A stretch of 64,000 bases of DNA from Reyranella sp. (GCF_017305915.1 NZ_JAFKJN010000018.1:328840-392839); one strand, 5' to 3'. Counted from the stretch's first letter, positions 16,050 to 25,011 are shown. Notes: generated by a model from the sequence alone, not told the origin. Numbers and translations are program-made.

Positions 16050-16706
16050 TCAGGAGTCCTTCCAGCCGTGTTGCTCGAGACCCGTCCGCCCCTTCGGCGT
16101 CAGGCCGTAGACACCGCGCTCGATCCGCTCGAACCAGCCGTAGTAATCGGCGGACAGGATCGCGGCCGCCTTGGGGGCATCGGCCGCGAGCCGTACGGCG
16201 GCGACCTTCATCGGCCCGTTCTTGGCGAGGAAGCCCGCGCAGCGCAGCGCCTCCTGCCGGTAGGCCGTCATCATCGGCACCTTGGTCGAGGAGCCGCCAA
16301 GAGTGGGATCACCGACCCGTCGCGCGTGCTCGCCGAGCATCCGGCCGAGCCGGCGCTTGTCCTTGCGCGGCCTCACGGGCGGCGGCGCAGGATCGAGCAG
16401 GACGTCGGCCCGGCCCTTCACCACCACGATCAGGCCGAGCCCCAGCCGGCGGCAGAGCTTGCGGACGCTACGGATGTTGTTGGGGAAGGCGCCGACCGCG
16501 AGGTAGACCGCGTCCGACAACGCCAGGCGGTTGACGCCCTGCAGCACCAGCCCCATGCCGAACGCCCGCTTGAGCTCGACGATCACTGGCGGCTCGTTGC
16601 CGCGCACGGCGACCACGTCGCAGCCCTTCACCTCGCCCTTGACGCTGTATCCCTGCCCTTCGAGCAGCGCCTTCACCGGCGCGTAAAGGTCGCTTTCCAA
16701 CGACAT
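16050..16706 (-). CDS. DUF2161 PD-(D/E)XK-like protein
   Basis: 218 residues from the ATG at 16706 (MSLESDLYAPVKALLEGQGY, the usual family opening); a further in-frame ATG six codons upstream is possible. Motif order is that of a restriction-like nuclease fold: GCDVVAV, then VIVELKRAFG (E-x-K), then an alternating LIVVVKGRADVLLDP strand. The middle contains KDKRRLGRMLGEHARR and the C-terminus a winged-helix-like segment. DUF2161 proteins are predicted phosphodiesterases with no proven role. It heads the minus-strand unit with the metallophosphoesterase and racemase. Confidence 0.75.
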   Translation of the reverse strand: MSLESDLYAPVKALLEGQGYSVKGEVKGCDVVAVRGNEPPVIVELKRAFGMGLVLQGVNRLALSDAVYLAVGAFPNNIRSVRKLCRRLGLGLIVVVKGRADVLLDPAPPPVRPRKDKRRLGRMLGEHARRVGDPTLGGSSTKVPMMTAYRQEALRCAGFLAKNGPMKVAAVRLAADAPKAAAILSADYYGWFERIERGVYGLTPKGRTGLEQHGWKDS

Positions 16707-16753
16707 GCGTTCCCACGCTAACATGCCGCGAAGCTTCGGAGCGGGGGAAAATC

Positions 16754-16825
16754 ATGACGGAACTGTCCGACCAAGGGGCCGCTGCCATCGCCGCGGCAAT
16801 CGCGGAAGCGATGCCGGGCCGATGA
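16754..16825 (+). CDS. 23-residue leader ORF
   Basis: ATG preceded by a purine-rich GGAGCGGGGGAAAA element. It encodes MTELSDQGAAAIAAAIAEAM then PGR and ends with a TGA that overlaps the ATG of the next gene (ATGA). Such coupling is common for small upstream ORFs, but I have no homology to support it. Confidence 0.35.
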   Translation: MTELSDQGAAAIAAAIAEAMPGR

Positions 16826-17094
16826 CCGCTCCGTCCCTGGACATCGTCATTTTCTTCGTGATGGCGGTCGTGGTCGCGGTCGGCATCCAGCTCTATCGCG
16901 CCCGCCGCGCCGCCAGGAGCGAACGGACCGGCCCGCACGATCTCCTGATGAAGCGGGCCCAAGCACACGCCGACGGGAGCGCCTTTCTCGCCAAGGCCTG
17001 CAAGGAATACCGCGCCAACCGCCATCTCTCGGCACGCCAGGTCGAGGCCGTCGAGACGGCGCTCGAGCGGCTGGAGAGGAAGAAGGCGCAATGA
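16822..17094 (+). CDS. Small single-pass membrane protein
   Basis: 90 residues from the ATG at 16822. MTAPSLDIVIFFVMAVVVAV gives one N-terminal membrane segment, followed by a basic stop-transfer stretch (LYRARRAARSERT) and a charged cytoplasmic helix ending ETALERLERKKAQ. Family not recognised. The gene is coupled by ATGA overlaps to the 23-residue leader upstream and to ycaQ downstream, so all three probably form one transcript. Confidence 0.65.
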   Translation: MTAPSLDIVIFFVMAVVVAVGIQLYRARRAARSERTGPHDLLMKRAQAHADGSAFLAKACKEYRANRHLSARQVEAVETALERLERKKAQ

Positions 17095-18308
17095 GCGAAA
17101 AGGTCAGGATCTCTCGGCCCAGGACAACGCTCTCGGCCGACGCCGCCCGGCGCATCGCGCTCGCGGCCTCGGGCTTCGGCAGCGGACGACCCGAGGCGGT
17201 GCATGCCGGCCAGATGCAGCGCTGCATCGACCGGCTCGGCCTGCTGCAGATCGATTCGGTGAACGTGCTGGTGCGCGCGCACTACATGCCGCTGTTCTCG
17301 CGGCTCGGCGCCTACGACCGGGCGCTGCTCGACCGCGTCGCCTGGGGCCGCAAGAGCCAGCGCCGGCTGTTCGAGTTCTGGGCGCACGAGGCCTCGCTGC
17401 TGCCGCTGGTGAGCCAGCCGCTGCTGCGCTGGCGCATGCAGCGCGCGGTCACGGAGACCGAAGGCAATGGCAAGCTGCGGACGTTCCGCCGCGAGCGCCA
17501 GCCGTTCATCGACGAGGTGCTGCGCGAGATCACCGACAAGGGGCCGCTCGCCGCCTCGGAGCTCGAGAACGGCGGCGCCGGCCGCGGCGCCTGGTGGGGC
17601 TGGAGCGACGGCAAGCTCGCGGTCGAATGGCTGTTCTATGCCGGCATGGTCACCACCGCGACGCGGCGCGGCACCTTCGAGCGCGTCTACGACCTCACCG
17701 AGCGCGTGCTGCCGGCGACGGTCCAGGCTCTGCCGACGCCCTCGGAGGAAGAGGCGCAGCGCGAGCTGTTGCGGCTCTCCGCCCGCGCGCTGGGCGTGGC
17801 GACCGAGTTCGACCTGCGCGACTACTATCGCCTCGGCGTCGCCGACACCAAGGCGCGGCTCGCCGAGCTGGTCGAGGCGGGCGAGCTGCTGCCGGTCGCG
17901 GTCGAGGGCTGGGACCGGCCGGCCTATCTCGATCCCGCCGCGAAGATCCCGCGCCGGATCGACGCCCGCGCCCTGCTGGCGCCGTTCGATCCGCTGGTCT
18001 GGGAGCGCGACCGCACCGAACGCATCTTCGACTTCTTCTATCGCATCGAGATCTACACCCCGCTGAATAAGCGCATTTACGGCTATTACGTTTTGCCCTT
18101 CCTGCTCGGCGACCGCATCGTCGGCCGCGTCGACCTCAAGGCCGACCGCGCCAACGGCGCGCTGCTGGCCCATGCCGTGCATGTCGAGAAGGGGATCGAC
18201 CGGCGGAAGATCGAAGGTCCGCTCAGCGATGAGCTGCGCCTGATGGCCGACTGGCTGGGCCTCGAACGCGTGATACGAGGGCGCGCGGTACGAGCGCGCG
18301 CGGGCTAG
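17091..18308 (+). CDS. ycaQ: YcaQ/AlkX-type winged-helix DNA glycosylase
   Basis: 405 residues, normal for the HTH_42 (YcaQ/AlkZ) family, which removes bulky alkyl bases and unhooks interstrand crosslinks. The catalytic QxD motif appears in LGLLQIDSVNVLVRAHYMPL. Further landmarks: FEFWAHEASLLP, the winged-helix wings around GPLAASELENGG and WWGWSDGKLAVEWLFYAG, and the C-terminal FDPLVWERDRTERIFDFFYR block. QxD rather than QxQ places it with E. coli YcaQ (AlkX) rather than the AlkZ antibiotic self-resistance branch. ATGA overlap with the small membrane protein gene. Confidence 0.9.
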   Translation: MSEKVRISRPRTTLSADAARRIALAASGFGSGRPEAVHAGQMQRCIDRLGLLQIDSVNVLVRAHYMPLFSRLGAYDRALLDRVAWGRKSQRRLFEFWAHEASLLPLVSQPLLRWRMQRAVTETEGNGKLRTFRRERQPFIDEVLREITDKGPLAASELENGGAGRGAWWGWSDGKLAVEWLFYAGMVTTATRRGTFERVYDLTERVLPATVQALPTPSEEEAQRELLRLSARALGVATEFDLRDYYRLGVADTKARLAELVEAGELLPVAVEGWDRPAYLDPAAKIPRRIDARALLAPFDPLVWERDRTERIFDFFYRIEIYTPLNKRIYGYYVLPFLLGDRIVGRVDLKADRANGALLAHAVHVEKGIDRRKIEGPLSDELRLMADWLGLERVIRGRAVRARAG

Positions 18309-18312
18309 CGGC

Positions 18313-19809
18313 ATGGGGCGATCGACGCCGTGGGACATCGCCCGCGAACCGCCGCTCGGCCTGGCGATCGCCTTCTCCGTCGGCGTGCGCCTGGCCTTTC
18401 ACCACCTCTACGACCTGAGCTACGACCTCGACGCCGGCTGGTGGCAGATGCTCGACCCCGAGCTGATCCGCACCGCGCCCCTTCAATCGATCTACCTCAT
18501 GCACATGCAGCCGCCGCTGCTCAACATGCTCTACGCAGCGGCGGTCGCCTTGCCGGGCACGCTGGGCTTCACCCTCCTGCATCTGCTGTTCGCCGGCGCG
18601 TCGCTGGCCGTCGTCGCGATGCTCTACGCCTTCATCCGCCGCTTCGGCGCATCTCCCTGGACGGCCGGTGCCGGGGCGGCACTGTTCGGCGTGCTGCCGC
18701 AGGTTGTGCTGTACGAGAACCTCTTCTTCTACGCGCAGTTGGAAGCCGTTCTCGTCCTCGCCGCAGCCGCCTTCGCCGCTTCCTACTTCGAGCGCCGGCG
18801 GCTGGCTCCTTTCGTCGGGTTCGCGGCCTGCCTGGTCGTCTTGGGGATGCTGCGCTCGCTCTTCCACCTGGGTTGGGTGGTGACGGTACTGATCGGCGCC
18901 TGCGTGCTGGCGAGCCGTCATCGCGACTGGGACCGCCGCGCCATCGCGGTCGCCGCCGCCTCGATCTTCGTCGTGGCCTCGGTGTACGTGAAGAATCTCA
19001 AGGAATTCGGGATCTTCTCCGCGAGCTCCTGGGACGGGATCAGCCTGATGAGCATGGCCATGCCGATGCGCGGCGGAGACGAGGTGAAGTTCGCGCCGGC
19101 GCTCGACGACATTCGCGGGCGCGCCGAGCGGGGCGAGCTCTCGCCCGCCACCGCCGAAGCCCTGGAGCACGGCGACGTCTGGTGGGGCTGGCTCGGATCC
19201 GCGAAGGATTGCAACGCGGGCCGCGAACGGCGTGAGGTCCTGTGCGCGATCGTGGACTCGCACGGCGAGCCGAACTTCAATCACATCGCGATCGTCGGCT
19301 ACTCGCGCGATCTTGCCCGGGACGCCTGGCGTGTCCTGCGGCTCCATCCCCGCGTCTATCTCGACCATGCCGGGTCGAGCCTGCTCACCTTTCTCGGAAC
19401 GCCGTCCTGGGACTATCGGCACATACCGTTCAAGCTCGCGGCCTACACCTCTGCCTGGAACAGGCTGCTGCTGTACGAATCGGTGCATACCTTCCGCGGC
19501 ACCGGCCGCGTCGCGACCGGGTGGTGGGAGTCGACGATGAACCGGCTCGCCGCCAGCTCGCTGCCGCTGCTCTTCCTCATCGTCGCCGGCTCGGCCTTCA
19601 TCGTGCTCGCGGGCATCGGCGACGCCATCGGCTATTGGCGCGGAACCCGCCCGACGGCCGACTGGGCCTTCCCGATGCTGGTGCTCGCGCTGTTCGTGTC
19701 CGTCCCGAACCTGATCAACGGAGTCGAGACCCAGCGCATCCGCTACTCGATCGAGCCGCTGATCTACCTCGCCATCTTCGCCGGCGTGCTGAAATGGCGG
19801 AGCAGGTGA
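18313..19809 (+). CDS. Polytopic membrane protein, GT39/ArnT-like glycosyltransferase fold
   Basis: 498 residues with about ten hydrophobic segments. An early periplasmic loop contains DLDAGWWQML and a later MHMQPPLLNMLYAA, resembling the first loop of GT-C (PMT/ArnT-like) enzymes, where Asp residues bind the lipid-linked donor. A larger periplasmic domain occupies about 240-360. Probably transfers a sugar from a polyprenyl carrier at the outer face of the inner membrane; acceptor unknown. It follows ycaQ by four bases but is functionally unrelated. Assignment to the GT-C fold is by topology only. Confidence 0.65.
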   Translation: MGRSTPWDIAREPPLGLAIAFSVGVRLAFHHLYDLSYDLDAGWWQMLDPELIRTAPLQSIYLMHMQPPLLNMLYAAAVALPGTLGFTLLHLLFAGASLAVVAMLYAFIRRFGASPWTAGAGAALFGVLPQVVLYENLFFYAQLEAVLVLAAAAFAASYFERRRLAPFVGFAACLVVLGMLRSLFHLGWVVTVLIGACVLASRHRDWDRRAIAVAAASIFVVASVYVKNLKEFGIFSASSWDGISLMSMAMPMRGGDEVKFAPALDDIRGRAERGELSPATAEALEHGDVWWGWLGSAKDCNAGRERREVLCAIVDSHGEPNFNHIAIVGYSRDLARDAWRVLRLHPRVYLDHAGSSLLTFLGTPSWDYRHIPFKLAAYTSAWNRLLLYESVHTFRGTGRVATGWWESTMNRLAASSLPLLFLIVAGSAFIVLAGIGDAIGYWRGTRPTADWAFPMLVLALFVSVPNLINGVETQRIRYSIEPLIYLAIFAGVLKWRSR

Positions 19810-19845
19810 GTTGCGTACGCTGCTTGGTCCATTAAGGTGATCCCG

Positions 19846-20973
19846 ATGAACGATCTGGTGTTGAAGGGCGGACGGCTGATCGATCCGTCGCAGGCGATCG
19901 ACCGCGTCGCGGACATCGCCTTCTCGGACGGCAAGGTTTCCGCGATCGGCGACAATCTATCGGGCAAGGATACGCGCGACGTCGGCGGCAAGCTCGTCAC
20001 GCCCGGCCTGATCGACCTGCATACCCACGTCTACTGGGGCGGCACCTCGCTCGGCGTCGAGGCCGAGCTGCTGGCGCGCACCGGCGGCGTCACCACCTTC
20101 ATCGATGCCGGCAGCGCCGGGCCCGGCAACTTCCACGGCTTCCGCCGGCACGTGATCGAGCCCTCGCCGGTGCGCATCCTGCCGTACCTCAACGTCTCGT
20201 TCCCCGGCATCTTCGCCTTCTCCAAGACGGTGATGGTGGGCGAGAGCGCCGACATGCGCCTGATCGATCCGCGCGAAGCGGTGCGGGTGGCGCTCGAGCA
20301 CAAGGACCTGATCCTCGGCATCAAGGTCCGGGTGGGCAAATCGGCCAGCGGAAACTCCGGCGCGCAGCCGCTCTACATGGCGCTCGACGTCGCCGAGGAG
20401 ACCGGCCTGCCGGTGATGGCCCATCTCGACAACCCGCCGCCGGCCCGCCACGAGGTGGTGAGCCAGCTCCGGTCCGGCGACATCCTCACCCACTGCTTCC
20501 GGCCGTTCCCCAACGCGCCGGTGCGCGCCGACGGCCGGGTGCGCGACGAGATCCTGGCGGCGCGCCAGCGCGGCGTGATCTTCGACATCGGCCACGGCGG
20601 CGGCTCGTTCGGCTTCGGCACGACGCGCGCGATGCTGGCGGCGGGCTTCCTGCCCGACGTCATTTCCTCCGACGTGCACACGATCTCGATCGAAGGCCCG
20701 GCCTTCGACCTGCTGACGACGATGTCGAAGTTCCTGTGCCTCGGCGTCGATCTCGCCACGGTGATCAAGCTCGCGACGGTCAATCCGGCGGCGGCGATCA
20801 AGCGGCCGGACCTCGGCACGCTCAAGGTCGGCAGCGTCGGCGAAGCGACCGTGCTCGACCAGGCGAACGGGCAATTCGACTACACCGATTGCATCGGCGA
20901 GCGACTGGTTGGGGATAAGCGCCTGCTGTCCGCCGGCGTGGTTCTGGCCGGCCGCTGGTGGCATCCGGCCTGA
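19846..20973 (+). CDS. Amidohydrolase/deacetylase family metallohydrolase
   Basis: 375 residues. I prefer the ATG at 19846, which has AAGGTG seven bases upstream, over GTG at 19837. Amidohydrolase landmarks: LVLKGGRLIDPSQAIDRVAD (N-terminal beta sandwich), GLIDLHTHVYWGG (HxH metal ligands), KVRVGKSASG (bridging Lys), MAHLDNPP (His), LTHCFRPF (His) and SSDVHTIS (catalytic Asp). The pattern fits the D-aminoacylase/dihydroorotase-like deacetylase subgroup; the natural substrate is undetermined. The next gene is convergent, with a long hairpin between. Confidence 0.88.
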   Translation: MNDLVLKGGRLIDPSQAIDRVADIAFSDGKVSAIGDNLSGKDTRDVGGKLVTPGLIDLHTHVYWGGTSLGVEAELLARTGGVTTFIDAGSAGPGNFHGFRRHVIEPSPVRILPYLNVSFPGIFAFSKTVMVGESADMRLIDPREAVRVALEHKDLILGIKVRVGKSASGNSGAQPLYMALDVAEETGLPVMAHLDNPPPARHEVVSQLRSGDILTHCFRPFPNAPVRADGRVRDEILAARQRGVIFDIGHGGGSFGFGTTRAMLAAGFLPDVISSDVHTISIEGPAFDLLTTMSKFLCLGVDLATVIKLATVNPAAAIKRPDLGTLKVGSVGEATVLDQANGQFDYTDCIGERLVGDKRLLSAGVVLAGRWWHPA

Positions 20974-21204
20974 GCGCTGCGACACTCTGTGCGGCATCCG
21001 ACAGTCGCGGCCAAGCCGTTGGAATCCTTGTCGGAACGACGTTGTCCCCTGGTGGCCCAGGGAGATTAGTCAGATTCTTTGAACTTTCACAGGAAGCTGC
21101 GCAACCAATTCGAAGGACGTGTCGTTGTGTCGATGTGACCGGGTCACTTGGCGTCGCCCCTGCCCCCCGCTCTGCGATGCCACCCTCCCCGCCTGGTCTC
21201 ACAT

Positions 21205-21233
21205 GCCCGCCCTAGAGTCCCTCTAGGGCGGGC
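21205..21233. terminator. Bidirectional hairpin between amidohydrolase and egtD
   Basis: GCCCGCCCTAGAG (21205-21217) and CTCTAGGGCGGGC (21221-21233) form a perfect 13-bp stem with a three-base loop between convergent genes. There is no strong T tract on either side, so termination strength is uncertain. The rest of 20974-21259 holds nothing else I can support. Confidence 0.6.
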
Positions 21234-21259
21234 TGACTACTTCTGGGGACGCTTTCGCT

Positions 21260-22219
21260 TCACGCGATGCTTTCGAGATAGACGACGGCGAACAGGCGCT
21301 CGGGATCGGTCCAGGTCTCCGCGACGCGAAAGCCGCCGCTGGCCGCCAGCGCCGACAGGTCGGCGGTGTCGTACTTGTACGAATACTCGGTGTGGACGCG
21401 TTCGCCGGCAGCGAAGTCGAAGCGCTGGCCAGCGACCATGACAGACTGCTTCTTCAGGCTCCGGAAGTAGATCTCGATGCGGCCCTCGGCCTCGTCGTAA
21501 AACGCCTCGTGCGCGAAAGCTGCAAGGTCGAACGTCGCGTGCAGCTCGCGGTTCAGGCGCCGCAGCAGGTTGAGGGTGAAGGCCGCGGTCACGCCGGCCG
21601 CATCGTTGTAGGCGTCGTGCAGGCGCTGCGGGTCCTTCTTGAGATCGACGCCCAGCACCAGCGCGCCGTCGTCACCCAGGAGCTCGCGCGTGTGGCGCAG
21701 GAACACCGTCGCTTCCGACGGCGTCAGATTACCGACGGTCGAGCCGGGAAAGAATCCCAGCCGCCGCCCGCCGCTCTCGATCGGCAGCACCGGCTTCATG
21801 AAGTCGGCGCAGACCGGCAGCACGTTCAGCCGCGGATAGTCGCGCCGCAGCCGCGCCGCCGTCGTATCGAGATGCTCGCGCGAGATGTCGATCGGCGCAT
21901 AGAGCGCGAGCTCGGGCAATGCCTCGATCAAGAGCCGCGACTTCACGCTCGAGCCGCTGCCGAACTCGATCAGCGCGCAGCCCGGGCCGGCGCGGCGGCC
22001 GATGTCGGCGGCGTGCCGCTTCAGGATCGCGGTCTCGGTGCGCGTGAGATAATACTCGGGCAGCTCGCAGATCTCGTCGAACAGCGCCGAGCCGCGCTCG
22101 TCGTACAGGAACTTCGCCGGGATGGCGCGCGGCGTCACCGACAGCCCGTCGAGCACGGCCTGGCGGAATTCCTCGCGGTCCGTCTCTGCGACCCGCAGGT
22201 TGAGCACGGGACCGTTCAT
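21260..22219 (-). CDS. egtD: EgtD, L-histidine N-alpha-methyltransferase
   Basis: 319 residues. The N-terminal segment PAKFLYDERGSALFDEICEL and PEYYLTRTE are diagnostic of EgtD. The SAM-binding motif I is IEFGSGSSVKSRLL, followed by YAPIDISREHL and FFPGSTVGNL. The enzyme trimethylates histidine to hercynine, the first step of ergothioneine synthesis in the cytoplasm. Its ATG overlaps the egtB stop by four bases, so the pair forms a coupled two-gene operon for the first two pathway steps. No egtC or egtE is nearby. Confidence 0.95.
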   Translation of the reverse strand: MNGPVLNLRVAETDREEFRQAVLDGLSVTPRAIPAKFLYDERGSALFDEICELPEYYLTRTETAILKRHAADIGRRAGPGCALIEFGSGSSVKSRLLIEALPELALYAPIDISREHLDTTAARLRRDYPRLNVLPVCADFMKPVLPIESGGRRLGFFPGSTVGNLTPSEATVFLRHTRELLGDDGALVLGVDLKKDPQRLHDAYNDAAGVTAAFTLNLLRRLNRELHATFDLAAFAHEAFYDEAEGRIEIYFRSLKKQSVMVAGQRFDFAAGERVHTEYSYKYDTADLSALAASGGFRVAETWTDPERLFAVVYLESIA

Positions 22220-23460
22220 CGGAGATCCTCCGCCAGGCGAATTCCTCCGAACATCCAGCGTGCATCCGGCGGAAAGAAATTGCGATAGGTCGTCCGGATA
22301 TGGTCACGCGGCGTCGCCGCACAACCGCCGCGCAGGACCATCTGGTTGGCCATGAACTTGCCATTGTACTCGCCGATCGCGCCGGCCGGTTCGCGAAAGC
22401 CCGGATAGGCGACGTAGGGGCTGGCCGTCCATTCCCAGACATCGCCGATCATCTGCGCGAGCCCCTCACCGTCGGCTGGCGCCGGATGCCGCAAGCCGTC
22501 CTCGAGCAGGTTGCCGTCGAGGGCCACGTCGGCCGCGGCGATCTCCCACTCCGCCTCGCGCGGCAGGCGCTTGCCCGCCCACTTCGCGTAGGCGGCCGCC
22601 TCGTAGAAGCTGACATGGCAGACCGGCTCCTCCGCCCGCCGCGGCCGCAGGCCACCAAGGGTGAAGATGCCGTCCTCGTGCCAGTAGAGCGGCGCGTCCC
22701 AGTCGCGCTGCTGCACGCAGTCCCAGCCGGCCGACAGCCAGAACCCCGGCCGGCGGTAACCACCGTCGGCGATGAAGGCCTCGTACTCGCCGCAGGTGAC
22801 GAGGCGACTCGCCAGCGCAAAGGGATCGACCCAGATGCGATGACGCGGACCTTCGTTGTCGAAGGCGAAGCTCTCGCCTGCATGTCCCATCTCGACCAGA
22901 CCGCCTTCGAAGTCGAGCCAGCTGATCGGCGCACCGGTCGTCGCCGGCATAGGCTCCGGCGCATAGGCCGAAAGCAGCGGGTTCAGCGACAGCGCGTGCT
23001 TGATGTCCATCAGGATGAGCTCCTGATGCTGCTGCTCGTGATGCAGGCCGAGCTCGATGAGATCGGTCGCGTTGCTCTGCGCGATCAGCGGCACCATCGC
23101 CTCGGTCACGTGCCGGCGATAGGCGAGGACCTCGTCGACGCCCGGCCGGGTGATGATGCCGCGCTGGGGCCGCGGATGACGCGGGCCAACCGCCTCGTAG
23201 TAGGAGTTGAACAGGTACTCGTAGGACGGATCGAACGGGCGATAGTCCGAGAGCTGCGGCTTCAGCAGGAAGGTCTCGAAGAACCACGTGGTGTGCGCGA
23301 GATGCCATTTTGTCGGGCTGGCATCCGGCATCGACTGCACGGTCTGGTCTTCGAGGGAGAGCGGTTCGGCCAGCGCTTCGGTCTGCCGGCGCACCGCGAG
23401 GAACCGATCGAGGAGCGGGAGGGCGTGCGTCTGCACGCTACGCGTTATCAGTTTCGACAC
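22216..23460 (-). CDS. egtB: EgtB, hercynine/gamma-glutamylcysteine sulfoxide synthase
   Basis: 414 residues. The N-terminal DinB-like domain carries the iron-binding His pattern HLAHTTWFFETF and LGLHHEQQHQELILMD. The C-terminal formylglycine-enzyme/sulfatase-modifying domain has GWDCVQQRDWDAPLYWH, GDVWEWTASPY, and MVLRGGCAATPRDHIRTTYR. EgtB is a non-haem iron enzyme joining hercynine to a thiol with O2 to form the sulfoxide precursor of ergothioneine. The start is GTG with GGAG five bases upstream. It is divergent from the 302-residue orphan across a 92-base gap. Confidence 0.95.
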   Translation of the reverse strand: MSKLITRSVQTHALPLLDRFLAVRRQTEALAEPLSLEDQTVQSMPDASPTKWHLAHTTWFFETFLLKPQLSDYRPFDPSYEYLFNSYYEAVGPRHPRPQRGIITRPGVDEVLAYRRHVTEAMVPLIAQSNATDLIELGLHHEQQHQELILMDIKHALSLNPLLSAYAPEPMPATTGAPISWLDFEGGLVEMGHAGESFAFDNEGPRHRIWVDPFALASRLVTCGEYEAFIADGGYRRPGFWLSAGWDCVQQRDWDAPLYWHEDGIFTLGGLRPRRAEEPVCHVSFYEAAAYAKWAGKRLPREAEWEIAAADVALDGNLLEDGLRHPAPADGEGLAQMIGDVWEWTASPYVAYPGFREPAGAIGEYNGKFMANQMVLRGGCAATPRDHIRTTYRNFFPPDARWMFGGIRLAEDLR

Positions 23461-23552
23461 GACATCTCCGCATCGGGTCCTAACGCGGGCCGAGAATACC
23501 CGGTTGCCCGAGTTATGTTAGCGTCCACTTCGTACCCCAGGGGGAAGAAAAA

Positions 23553-24461
23553 GTGCCAGTTTGCGAAATCGATCCCTGGCGCATGCAATACTTCGCAGGT
23601 GTGCCCTGCCCCGACGACGTCTTCATTCCGACTGAGGACAGCGACGCATGGTCCTGGAATCCCGCCCATCGTTGGGTCTACGACAAGCTCGCGGTCGCCC
23701 TGAGTCAAGGGCTCGAGGCGGCACCGCACGGCGTTAGCCCTCCGCACTATCCGGTCTTTTCCAAGCCGATCTACAACCTGAAAGGCATGGGCGTGGGCAG
23801 CCGCCCCCTTCAATCCGAATCGGACTACATCGCCGCATATCAGCCGGGACATTTCTGGGCGACCCTGCTGGAAGGCGACCATGTCAGCAGTGACGTGGTG
23901 GTAATTGACGGCGAGCCGAAATGGTGGCGTCACGCGCGCGGCATCACCGGTCGGCAGGGCACCTTCGACTACTGGGAGGTCGGCACCGCCGTCAGCCCCG
24001 CCCTCGACGACTGGATCGGCGGATGGAGCCGCAAGCACCTGAGGGGCTACAGCGGCATCATCAACCTCGAGACGATCGGCGCGCGCATCATCGAGGTCCA
24101 TCTGCGATTCGCCGACCAGTGGCCCGACCTCTATGGCGGCGACCGCTGGGTCGAGGCGCTGGTGCGGCTCTACACGAAACACGACTGGCAATTCGACGAC
24201 GGCGCGCGGCGCACCGGCTACAGCGTCGTGCTGTTCTCGCCGCACGGCCGGCGCTATCGCCATCCGCCCGAAGCGTTGCAGCAGGAGATCGTGGCGATGC
24301 CGGGCGTCTCCAGCCTGCAGATCACCTTCCACGAGGACTGGGCGCCGGAGCGCCACGCCATGCCGCCCGGCGGCTTCCGGGTGGCCATCATCAATTGCTG
24401 GGATCGAACGGCGGGCGACGCGGCCCGCGACCGGCTGCGCGCCCATTTCGGGCAAGGCTAG
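23553..24461 (+). CDS. Hypothetical Trp-rich protein
   Basis: 302 residues from a GTG start, family not recognised. It is rich in Trp, Tyr and His: WRMQYFAGVPCPDDVFIPTE, then DAWSWNPAHRWVYDKLAVAL, FDYWEVGTAV, and DLYGGDRWVEALVRLYTKH. No signal peptide or membrane segment. The evenly spread aromatics suggest a compact soluble fold that binds a ligand or nucleic acid; that is a guess. It is divergent from egtB, and a stop-and-gap separates it from the stress-region lipoprotein. Real coding is supported by length and consistent GC-rich third positions. Confidence 0.75.
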   Translation: MPVCEIDPWRMQYFAGVPCPDDVFIPTEDSDAWSWNPAHRWVYDKLAVALSQGLEAAPHGVSPPHYPVFSKPIYNLKGMGVGSRPLQSESDYIAAYQPGHFWATLLEGDHVSSDVVVIDGEPKWWRHARGITGRQGTFDYWEVGTAVSPALDDWIGGWSRKHLRGYSGIINLETIGARIIEVHLRFADQWPDLYGGDRWVEALVRLYTKHDWQFDDGARRTGYSVVLFSPHGRRYRHPPEALQQEIVAMPGVSSLQITFHEDWAPERHAMPPGGFRVAIINCWDRTAGDAARDRLRAHFGQG

Positions 24462-24508
24462 ACCGCCGGAGACGCGCCAATCCAGTGGCGCGTCATAGTT
24501 TTTTCGGA

Positions 24509-24829
24509 TCAGCCCGGCCGGCGGTAGTTGATCTCGCGGTTGACGCAGCGATCGTAGCGATCGGTGCCGCGCGCCAGGCCGTAGGACAGGCACGCCTCCT
24601 GCGCGTCGGCGGCGACGCGGGCCTCGGCGTAGCCGGCGGCCATGCGCCCGCGGGAACGTGCAGCGGCCTCGCGCTCGGCGCAGATGCGATAGCCCTCGGT
24701 GCCGCGCACGTAGCCGTAGGCGGCACAGGAATCGTCGGCCGGCGCCACCACGGTGCGAGTTTCGTGGACGGTGCATGCTGCGGCGAGAGCGCCGGCAAGG
24801 ATGGCTATCGCGATGGGCGCAAGACGCAT
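24509..24829 (-). CDS. Small lipoprotein with duplicated Cys/Tyr-Gly motif (paralog A)
   Basis: 106 residues. MRLAPIAIAILAGALAAAC ends in a lipobox (LAAAC), so it should be a lipid-anchored envelope protein. The mature part has two copies of a motif C-x2-YG-x3-GT-x2-Y-x2-C-x2-RE: CAAYGYVRGTEGYRICAERE and CLSYGLARGTDRYDRCVNRE. Related single-copy genes lie at 25943-26149 and 36730-36969. It follows the DUF1328 gene by 14 bases with GAGGAG upstream, so it is probably driven by the EcfG-type promoter at 25054-25079. Function unknown. Confidence 0.8.
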   Translation of the reverse strand: MRLAPIAIAILAGALAAACTVHETRTVVAPADDSCAAYGYVRGTEGYRICAEREAAARSRGRMAAGYAEARVAADAQEACLSYGLARGTDRYDRCVNREINYRRPG

Positions 24830-24843
24830 GGCTGCTCCTCGCC

Positions 24844-25011
24844 TCACGAATTGCGGCGCATGAAGTTCGCCACGAGGGTGACGAGGAACATCACCAGCGC
24901 GATGACGAACAGGATCTGCGCGATGCCGGTGGCGGTCGAGGCGATGCCGCCGAAGCCGAACAGGGCGGCGACGAGGGCCACGACCAGGAACATCGATGCC
25001 CAATACAGCAT
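24844..25011 (-). CDS. DUF1328 small membrane protein
   Basis: 55 residues with two membrane segments: MLYWASMFLVVALVAALFGF and IAQILFVIALVMFLVTLVAN. This is the standard DUF1328 length and sequence (YtjA-like). Such proteins are commonly induced under general stress but have no known activity. GGAGAG lies just upstream of the ATG. An EcfG-type promoter, GGAAC-N17-CGTT, ends 43 bases before the start. It heads a unit with lipoprotein A. Confidence 0.9.
   Translation of the reverse strand: MLYWASMFLVVALVAALFGFGGIASTATGIAQILFVIALVMFLVTLVANFMRRNS

Noticed and set aside
16705..16821. Longer form of the small membrane protein starting at 16705
   Set aside because: The added 39 residues are unlike protein, overlap the divergent DUF2161 start, and the 23-codon ORF with ATGA coupling explains the region better.
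18064..18095. GCGCATTTACGGCTATTACG inside ycaQ as another copy of the island palindrome
   Set aside because: It encodes the conserved KRIYGYYV segment of the protein and lacks the second arm.
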